Of a stretch of 64,000 nucleotides of DNA, positions 56,539-64,000 are shown one piece after another. Position 1 is the stretch's first letter; each line of letters opens with the position of its first letter. This DNA is from Westerdykella aurantiaca. Lineage: Eukaryota; Ascomycota; Dothideomycetes; Pleosporales; Sporormiaceae. The notes beneath the pieces were generated by a model. The model was not told the DNA's origin and made no database searches. It was given only the letters and a program-made list of their open reading frames with translations. Position numbers and translations under genes: made by a program. The stretch is taken from positions 6,760,501-6,824,500 of the forward strand of contig JASJFJ010000001.1 of the NCBI GenBank assembly GCA_030412805.1. The letters run 5' to 3'.

Positions 56539-58130
56539 ATGTCTTCACAGGAGAAGAACCATCCAAAATCCATTGATTCACGGCCGTCCATTGAGATATC
56601 TCCACATCTTACCCTGCAACGTCCTCTTTCTCGACGTGGCTTCGGCCCTGGCTTGATTCTCGTTATCGAACGGGATGCACCGCTGGGGAAAAGTGAGAGG
56701 CATCTTGACCCGCCACCTTTAATCAAATGGGCAGAAGAAGGCTACGCAGTAGCTCAGCTCACGGTGCCCAAGAACCCCGAGGAGAACGATGATGGGCTTG
56801 CCTTGCTGGAGGGCGCGGCGCGCGCTTTGAGTAACTTGCATGAGTGCGATCGAGAAACAGGTTACGGGTTGATATGTAGGTAGCCTTGCCCATATGCTTT
56901 ACTTTTGCGGCTGCAAAATTGTCGTTTTGCCGTACTCCATTTTTAGATCGGGTACGTCCCCTCTGTTATCACCTTGCATTGATGCCTCATCGGATTGATA
57001 GTTTCGGACATTCTTTGCAAGGTTCATTTCGTCAACCGCGTCCGGTCTCTTCGAAATCAGAGTGTATGGAGATTAATCCATAGATTTCTGACTAGGACCG
57101 TGGACGATTGCCGTCACCCTACACAAGTCCTATATCATCAGCTCGGACTCTGACGCATGCAACAGCGTATTTGATACACGTTCCCCTCAGCTTCAGACAG
57201 GCCATCTACGAACATGCCTCCATTGCCGCTATCGTCTCATACAACGGACAAAACCTTGAAACCAGTGGTAGAGCTATTCCTCAACTTATTCACATTCCCC
57301 TCGCCGGGGAAAGGCGCGCGGTACCAGACGCGCATCCAGACCAGTCATTCCCAGAGATAGTCTCTTTGCTTGCAGCGCCCTCAGACGCGATCCGGAAACC
57401 TTTCTGCTACTCATCCGCCCACGTGGACACTCATTGGATGCTCCCATCTTCCGACGCCTATTCTCCGGCCTCCGCCACTCTTTCCCACACCCGTACGCTC
57501 AGCTTTCTCAAACCAATACAGCAAGGTCCATATTTCAACCTCGAAGAAATCTGGGAAGAGCACTGTCTGTACGAGTTCGAAGAGCGCTCCGTCGAGCGCA
57601 CAATGGCCACCATGGTTGCGGAACCATACGTGAACCACATTCCCGTCTTGACTGGTGGCATCGGAAAAGCGGCCCTCACGAACTTCTACACCCACCATTT
57701 CATTTTCGCGAATCCACTAGACACTGATTTGGAGCTCGTAAGCCGGACTGTGGGCATCGATAGGGTCATTGACGAGTTTGTGTGCAACATGACACATGAC
57801 CGTGTCGTGGACTGGTTGTTGCCAGGCGTACCGCCCACAGGCCGCAAGCTGAGAGTGCCGATGACCAGCGTGGTGGCGATCAGGGGTGATAGACTGTGTC
57901 ATGAGCACATCTCGTGGGATCAGGCGACCGTGTTGAAACAGTTGGAACTGTTGCCTGAGTGGGCCAACTTCCCTTATCCGATCGAGGGCCAGGAGGCCCC
58001 AGCTGGCAAAAGATTCGAGGTTCGACTGCCTGTTGTAGGCGAGGATACAGCAAAGAAGCTGGTAGAAGAAGGGAGGGTGCAAAGCAATCAACTATTGACT
58101 GGGCAGAGTTGGAGGGAGGTGAGCGAGTAG
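56539..58130 (+). CDS. Dienelactone-hydrolase-like protein with C-terminal SnoaL/NTF2-like domain
   Basis: Best model: exons 56,539-56,875 and 57,166-58,130 (433 aa), joined by a 290-bp intron (gtaggt...aacag). Several stops between them exclude reading through, and the acceptor at 57,166 is the one I found that restores phase without a stop. The N-terminal part (RGFGPGLILVIERDAPLG, DPPPLIKWAEEGYAVAQL, then AAIVSYNG) resembles fungal carboxymethylenebutenolidase-type alpha/beta proteins. The C-terminal half (YFNLEEIWEEHCLYEF, VNHIPVLTGGIGKAALTNFY, DRVIDEFVCNMTHDR) resembles a SnoaL-like fold. The catalytic Cys or Ser of a true dienelactone hydrolase is not evident, so activity is open. The gene ends about 70-180 bases before the retroelement begins. 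Confidence 0.75.
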
Positions 58131-58783
58131 ATACATCATACACGGTGTACTGAGTACCTGCCGTCCATTTCAAAACTCCACACGACAGAAACTTTGGGGG
58201 CTATCATGCTAGAACTATCAAAGCTGTGTAAAAACGCGTTCAGAGAGCTATTTTTTCAATACTACACTCCTTGTATAGGATAGGTTTAACCCCCTAAGAA
58301 CCTAAAACCTCTCATGTAACTGTGAGGAAAGTCTCCACGGCGAGCGTTTGTGCTGCCCGCCAAGCGCTGGTCGGCGTTGGCCGCCCTCCCGTGCCGACCT
58401 CCTTGAGCACTGGCCGCCCGTATGGTAAACCCGCTTATGTCATGTACCGTTTCTGGGACCCCTCCTCGTCACGCTAATGATTACAGATGACCTTGGTGAC
58501 GATGGAGCCAGCACCAGCTCTCCCTTTCCAACGTCCATACCTCAACCGTCCAACGCTGGATCTGACCATCCATGCTCTCTCTTCCTTCATCTAATATAGC
58601 GGCGTCCCCCCTAGAACTGCCTGCTTACTCTGGCGTCTGGAAGCCTGCAAAGACAAGTCGTGTCTAGATGTGCCTGCGCGCTTCCTGGCACTGTAGTCGC
58701 CTATTGTGCAGCGGCACAGCGCGCTCTCTGCTAGGCAGCCCTTTCTAACACCCTTAAGCTCTGCCCCTCCTACGCAGTCTACC
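58131..58783. other. Probable 5' LTR U3 region of the retroelement
   Basis: No gene. The sequence changes character around 58,200-58,310 and leads to a strong TATA box at 58,784, as in the U3 part of a long terminal repeat. A tgta word at 58,314 could be the LTR start. The matching 3' LTR would lie outside the window, so the ends cannot be fixed here. Confidence 0.35.
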
Positions 58784-58792
58784 TATATATAA
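58784..58792 (+). promoter_or_regulatory. TATA box of the retroelement LTR
   Basis: TATATATAA lies in the putative LTR, about 500 bases before the first gag-like codons. It is followed by a pyrimidine-rich stretch (ctcttatttcctttatgc) suited to a transcription start. Confidence 0.5.
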
Positions 58793-59111
58793 GAGGGCCT
58801 TACCCTGCACTATCTACTCTTATTTCCTTTATGCTTACTCTTTTATTTCCTAGCTCTCCTTCTCTTTTCCTTTCTCTTCGTCCTTGTAATGGGCTGGTGC
58901 CCAGGTAGCTTTACCCAGATGAGATCTGGGGCGGTTCTGCCTCAAGGAGGCAAGATAGACCGGTAGATAGTTGTTCCGCTCTGAAGGGGATGGCATAGAG
59001 ACCCATCATCCAAACCCTTTGGAGCCTTATCAAATCCAAACTGTTACTAGGCATCTGCAAGCTTTGCGCGGCCATTACATTTAGATTCAATCACCCCTAT
59101 TATACGCCAGT

Positions 59112-59145
59112 GCAGGGACCCTAGTAGTAGAACGCCTGCCCAAGC
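59112..59145 (+). repeat. Direct repeat unit 1 (34 bp) in the retroelement leader
   Basis: Begins gcagggaccc and ends cctgcccaagc. A near-identical copy (two differences) lies at 59,202-59,235, with unrelated sequence between them. It could be an LTR/leader duplication or packaging-related structure. Confidence 0.7.
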
Positions 59146-59201
59146 AAAAGGAGAGTCCACCAGCCAGTGTGGTATCCTATCGTCACGGAAACAGAGCCAG
59201 A

Positions 59202-59235
59202 GCAGGGACCCCAGTAGTAGAACGCCTGCCCGAGC
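59202..59235 (+). repeat. Direct repeat unit 2 (34 bp) in the retroelement leader
   Basis: Second copy of the unit at 59,112, offset by 90 bases. Two transitions separate them (t/c at position 11 and a/g near the end). Confidence 0.7.
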
Positions 59236-59298
59236 CCACATTGGAAGCCCTACCCGTCCCTATTGTACAGGGAGTAGGCCACATTAAGAATTGAGCGA

Positions 59299-60550
59299 TT
59301 GACAGATCGAGCGATTGAGATACCGAGCGGAAGCCCTGTACGCGCTGAGCTGCAGGCATACATAAGGGATACAGGGATGGAAGGCCACTCAATTGATGAC
59401 ATGACAGCCTACGCCATCAGGAAACTAGAAGGAGGATGGTCACATAACCAAGTCGCCGCTAGCATACAAGAGATACTAGCTAAAGAGCAATGGCCAGTTC
59501 AGGCCATTGAAGCAATAGTAAGTTAGATTGAAACTTGGATACAGGCGAAGGATCAACCAGCAGGACAATCGGATCCTTCTACAATGATGATGGAAATAAT
59601 AAAGCAGATGATAAGCAGAATAGAAGCGTTAGAGGGTCGAAAGGCTGCTACTACAACACTACCTAGCCAGGAGCCACCGCACCCTAAAACACCACTAGTT
59701 ACTACTAAAAAGCAAGCCAAGTTCCCTAACCTAGAACCTTTTAATAGGGACTGTGCAAAATACCTAGCCTTCTAGTTTAAAGCAAAAGCAAAGCTCTACA
59801 ACAACTTTAGCAGCAGGTTAGAGCAATATAAGATTAAGTACCTAATAGAAAGGATAAAGGATTACGCTACTAGCGTAGTCCTCCTTTAGTGCAAAACCTA
59901 TGCTAAATCCTCTTCTATTAACAAAATGTAGGCATTTCTAGACTAGCAGTTTAATAACCCCTATCTAAAAGCCTAAGTACTTAATTAGCTAAACAGCTTA
60001 AAGCAAGAAAAGAAGGCTGTAAGAGATTATTACATAGAGTTTAACTGCTTAATACTTTAGAGTAGAGAGACCTTTAGAGATGCAAGCAAAAAGAATTAGT
60101 TTTTAAAGAGCTTTAATACTAAACTTTAAAAGAGTATAGCTATAGTAGATAAAAGCCTTAACTTTAGCAATTTTGTTAATAAAGTTATTAGAACGTTAGA
60201 TAACCTATTCTAAGTAAGCTTAAATAGTTAGACTACAAGGCTCTACAGCTAATTAGCAGCTAGCCTTAACCTACACAAAAAGCGTTAATTGCCTAATTGC
60301 AACAGGCTAGCATCTCTAGAATAGATAGACTAGCAACCTACAAGGAGTAACTAGGGTAGCATAGAACAGAGGCAAGCTAAATAGGTGCTAGAGAAGGAGA
60401 TTTAGCGCTAGCAAGCTAATTAGCTGTGTATGCGCTGCAGAGCAAGAGGCTACTACATCTAGAAGTGCTTTTACCTACTAGCTAACTGCCTATTGCCTAT
60501 AAAGTTAGCAAGAGCTACTACTACTTAAGTATTTCTACTGCTGTTGCTTA
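59299..60550 (+). pseudogene. Degenerate gag of the Ty3/gypsy element
   Basis: The first part (to about 59,720) reads cleanly (RAELQAYIRDTGMEGHSIDD; EGGWSHNQVAASIQEILAKE; MMEIIKQMISRIEALEGRK), broken only by a TAG at 59,524. It continues in the same frame into the hypermutated part (FPNLEPFNRD...YYIEFNCLI) with many TAG/TAA. The nucleocapsid knuckle at 60,427-60,468 is C-X2-C-X4-Y-X4-C, where His has become Tyr and one internal codon is a stop. Both changes fit C-to-T change in YCA context. Not translatable. Confidence 0.8.
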
Positions 60551-61379
60551 AAAACAAGCCTACTAGCAAATTAGATTTAGAAAAAGAGTAGCTTCTATTA
60601 AAAGTTACTAATAGAAGCTACCTGCAACCTATAGGCAAGCTTTTAAAGAGTAGAAAAAGTTTAAAGGCTAGCATATAGATAGAAAAGCTATTAGCGTACA
60701 CGCGTTAGTTAATTAAACTACCTACGCCTTCTATATAATTAATTCTAGCACGCTTGCAAATGCTCTAGTTTTACCCTTACTAGTAAAGGCTGCAGGCTTG
60801 CTGTGCATTAATATTACTCTCTAACAACTGCTAGGCATAGCTAGCAAAGGCGTAATAACGTAGGTAGCTTAGTACACTGCTAATATTAAAGGATTTAAAG
60901 ACACTAGATAGGCCTACGTTGCTACTAACAACATAGAGTTTAACCTAATCTTTAGGCAGCCTTAGATAAACTAGCTGCAGGTTACAATTGCGCTAGCTAA
61001 GCGCTTAATCTATATTTATTCAACGCGCTAACAAATTTAAATTTAAAGCAAAGAAGAAGAACCTATCTCTACTCTACAGGGCTACGTACCTCTATAAAAG
61101 ATTAGCGCTGCAGTATATAGTTACTACTTCTAAGCTGCAAAAAAAAACTAGTCTATTGTCTTTGCAGCTTTACTAGCAGATATTAAAAAAGCCTTAGCGC
61201 TAAAATTAACAATAGACTTTAAAAAGCTGTTGCTAACCTACTACGCCTACTATAGGTAGATATTCGACTTAAAAACTGCATTAAAAATGCTACTACTCTA
61301 AGGACCTAATATTAATTACTAAATTAACTTAGTTTAAAAAGATAGAAAGAATCTAGAGGTGCTATAGAGCCTACTATAC

Positions 61380-62160
61380 AACATAAGCAAAAGAAAGCTA
61401 CTTGTCCTACAAAAGAAACTTACGTTGCTGCTTAAAAAGGGATAGATCTGCGCAAGTAATTTGCTAGCAGCTGCACTAGTTCTCTTTGCAAAGAAACTAG
61501 GTAGCAGCCTCTGCTTTTGTGTTAACTACAAAGCTTTTAATGCGATTACCTAGAAAGACTAATACCTGCTGCTACTAATCTAGAAGACTCTAAACAATCT
61601 TAGTAAAGCTTAGTAGTTTACAAAGCTTAACGTCTTGGCTGCCTTCTACAAGATTTGGATTAACGCTAGAGATAAATAGAAAATAGCTTTTTGCACTTAG
61701 TTTAGGCTGTACAAATAGCTAGTTACTTTTTTTAGCTTAGCAAACGCGCCTAGTACCTTTTAGAGATATATTAACTAGGCTCTACGCAAGTATTTTAACA
61801 ACTTCTATACAGCCTACTTTAATAACGTACTTATATATACAAACGGCTCCCTAGCTAAGCACTAAAGCTAGGTTAACCTAGTGCTTAAAGCGCTAGGCAA
61901 GGCAAGCCTCTTGCTAGATATTAGAAAGTGCAAATTTAAAGTTAAGTTAACAAAATATCTAAGGTTTATTATTAATGCAGGCAAAGGCCTGCGCATAGAC
62001 CTTGAAAAGATTAAAGCTATTAAAGAATAGAAAGCTTCTAAAACTGTTAAAGGCGTGCAAAGCTTTTTAAGCTTTGCTAACTTCTATTAGTAGTTTATCT
62101 ATAGATTTTTAGAGCTTGTAGCATCCTTTACGCAACTTATAGGCAACGTAGCCTTTTAAT
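61380..62160 (+). pseudogene. Degenerate reverse transcriptase domain
   Basis: Reads in one frame with stops: LCFCVNYKAFNAITRK, then the catalytic box. The usual two adjacent Asp residues have become Asn-Asn (AYFNNVLIY at about 61,812-61,840), matching G-to-A in TGA context. Then LVLKALGKASLLLDIRKCKF and TVKGVQSFLSFANFY follow. Nonsense codons occur about every ten to fifteen residues. This is the RT of a Ty3/gypsy pol. Confidence 0.85.
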
Positions 62161-62229
62161 AGACTTCTATTAAATAGAAAGCTTTTAACACACTTAAAAA
62201 TATTTTTGTTATAGAACTAGTCCTAGCCT

Positions 62230-62640
62230 AATTTAACTCTAAAAAAAAGACAGTGCTTAAAACAGATGCTTCTAGGTACGCAATAGCAGAGTGTTTTTTA
62301 CAGTACAACAATTAAAGCCTACTATAGCTAGTAGCCTATTTTTTACAAAAAATAAACGTATATAAGTGCAACTACAAAATCTACAACAAGAAGTTACTTG
62401 CTATAGTACAGTGCCTACAGAAATAGAACGCTAAGCTACAATTAGTTAAAAAATTTACTATTATTACAGATTACAAAAATCTAGAGTATTTTACAAAGCT
62501 AAAAATGCTTAACAAAAGACAAATGCAATAGTCTCTTTTTCTAGAACGCTACAATATAGAGATTGCCTACTAACCTAGAAAGAAGAACTCCTGCGCTAAT
62601 GCTCTATTCTAGCGCGAACAAGATATGCCTTAAAACGCCT
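62230..62640 (+). pseudogene. Degenerate RNase H domain
   Basis: Same frame as RT. VLKTDASRYAIAECFLQ holds the first catalytic Asp of the RNase H fold, followed by VAYFLQKINVYKCNYKIYNKKLLAIV. The typical ITDYKNLEYFTKLKMLNKRQ stretch and an integrase-linker-like RYNIEIAY region end it. Confidence 0.85.
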
Positions 62641-62939
62641 CTAACGATTGTATACAGTACTGTTACAAGCAGCTACTTAAGCTAACGTCTGCTTTACTAG
62701 CTACAGACAACGAAGATAAAGGCAGTGTAATTACGTTTTAATCTGTAGCACTTAGCACTAATGCTAACACTAATGCTAATATAGATACGGATACTAATAC
62801 TGCTGCAGATAGCAATAACAGCGTAAATTCTAGCACTGCCCTAACCCTTCTAGAAGAAGACCCTCTAACGCTAGAATAACTGTAGCAAGCTACAATAGAA
62901 GGCAACAACTAATATATTAACATCTAGCAATGCGTGCTT

Positions 62940-63860
62940 AATAGAGAGCGACAGGTTCTACTAAGCCTAGGCCTAAAGATATCTATTACAGACTATATAG
63001 TAGATTAGAAGGAATGCCTGCTTTATAGAGATTAGAAGTAGGTACTGTAATTAGAACTTCTATAAACAAGCCTAATTAATAGAGTACACTCTCCTGCTAT
63101 AGCTAGCTACCTAGAACGTGCAGCTACTTACTAAGCAATTGCAAGAGATTACTTCTAGCCTAGAATGTTTAAAGATATTAGGCGCTTCCTTTAGAACTGC
63201 GCTGTTTGTAGCAGGATTAAGCTATAGAAAGATAGTATTTATAGCCTACTTAGGCTTCTACTACTTCCTAATTAAATATAGAAAAAGATATTAATAGATT
63301 TTATTACTAATCTTCTAGAAAGCAAGGAATATACAATCCTTCTTGTAGTTACTAATTAGTTAAGTAAAGATATTGTACTTGTACTGCTTCTAAACATAGA
63401 CACTAAAACAGTTGTATAGGCATTTATTAGGCACGTAGTAGCGTACTACTAGCTTTCTAACGCTATTGTATTAGATTAAAGCAATTAATTTACAAGCAGG
63501 CTGTAGAAACAACTTTGCAAAATTCTAGAAATTAAACAACAACTGTTAACAGCCTTCTACCTCTAGACTAATAGATTAACTAAAAGAATAAACAGCATAG
63601 TAGAAGCTTATCTACAAGCGTACGTTAACTAGAACTAAAAGAACTAGGCTAAGCTGCTAGGTATAGCTATAATAGCTATCTAATTAAAGAATGCTGCTTT
63701 AACAAGCGTTAGCCTATTCTTTTTCTAGCACAGTTACTACGTAGATTCTATCTAGCTTACAGCCCTACAACACGGATTAAATTACATTGTTAACAAACAA
63801 GCAGGCAAGAAGACTGCTAAAACAATAGTTAACAAGTTTAAAGAAGTATTTAAGCTAGCC
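62940..63860 (+). pseudogene. Degenerate integrase domain (partial)
   Basis: Same pol frame. The zinc-binding HHCC region is degraded but a final Cys pair (NCAVCSRIK) is visible at about 63,195. The core reads LIDFITNLLESKEYTILLVV, with the first catalytic Asp kept because it follows an A. Later LQHGLNYIVNKQAGKK resembles the C-terminal part. The rest continues past the window end. Confidence 0.75.
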
Positions 63861-64000
63861 TAAGCTTTAATAGCTAAAGCTTAGCAAAAGCAAAAAAAGC
63901 AAGCAAATTAACGCTAGCAAGTACTATAGCAACTAAAAGTAGAAAACAAAGTATAGCTAGCTCTAGAGAAACACTTTAAAACTTAATAGCTAAACAAGAA

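Larger units (their letters stand above)
58793..64000 (+). mobile_element. Ty3/gypsy-type LTR retrotransposon, 5' part, hypermutated
   Basis: The order gag, zinc knuckle, protease region, reverse transcriptase, RNase H, integrase defines Ty3/gypsy. Gag lies in one frame and pol in another (base positions 1 and 0 modulo 3). Pol motifs at 61,818, 62,265, 63,018 and 63,297 share a frame, so there seem to be no indels. From 59,720 onward the copy is saturated with TAG and TAA codons and lacks TGA, TGG, TCA and CCA almost completely, the mark of a RIP-like process. The element runs off the window, so integrase end and 3' LTR are not seen. The copy cannot be functional. Confidence 0.9.

Overview
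The window comes from a filamentous ascomycete (Pezizomycotina). Genes carry short GT-AG introns, mostly 48-65 bp. The proteins are eukaryotic and fungal (plasma-membrane syntaxin, Rab5, SAC1, MIC60, RCF1, a DUF1746/Dsc4-like protein), with a secreted set typical of plant-associated or saprotrophic moulds (S53 sedolisin, feruloyl esterase, Alt a 1-like small secreted proteins). A Ty3/gypsy element at the right edge is riddled with C-to-T changes of the repeat-induced point mutation (RIP) type. I cannot place the species.

Layout. 1-9.9 kb: a gene-free left edge, a disordered basic probable nuclear protein, a secreted tripeptidyl-peptidase-type sedolisin and an Sso1/2-type t-SNARE. 10.7-12.7 kb: a small four-helix membrane protein convergent with a MARVEL-type protein. 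15.4-20.1 kb: a secretome island with a 500-residue secreted protein of unknown family and two related Alt a 1-like proteins. 20.4-27.3 kb: housekeeping block with Rab5 and SAC1 sharing a divergent promoter, a small conserved-looking protein and MIC60. 28.2-31.9 kb: two convergent flavoenzymes, a BBE-type oxidase and a DHCR24-like reductase with a one-base frameshift. 32.6-34.6 kb: RCF1 and the DUF1746 protein, divergent. 34.6-39.6 kb: gene-free. 39.6-41.9 kb: a large bZIP transcription factor with a possible uORF. 41.9-48.5 kb: gene-free. 48.5-58.1 kb: an SMP-30/gluconolactonase-like protein, a decayed vWA-type gene, a feruloyl esterase, a CaCA-family cation/proton antiporter with altered signature motifs and a dienelactone-hydrolase-like protein. 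58.2-64 kb: the left part of a Ty3/gypsy retrotransposon running off the window.

The strongest signal is in the retrotransposon. From about 59,720 to the window end (about 4.28 kb), the trinucleotides TCA and CCA, and their complements TGA and TGG, are almost absent: four by hand count, against about 32 in the 439 bp immediately to the left. ACA and GCA (TGT, TGC) remain abundant. This looks like a RIP-like process acting on cytosine only when it follows a pyrimidine and precedes adenine (YpCpA), with a sharp edge inside gag. The gag and pol frames appear free of indels, so this copy seems to have been killed by substitution alone.

Exon boundaries come from reading splice sites and frame by eye. 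Product names come from recognised motifs; no database search was run.
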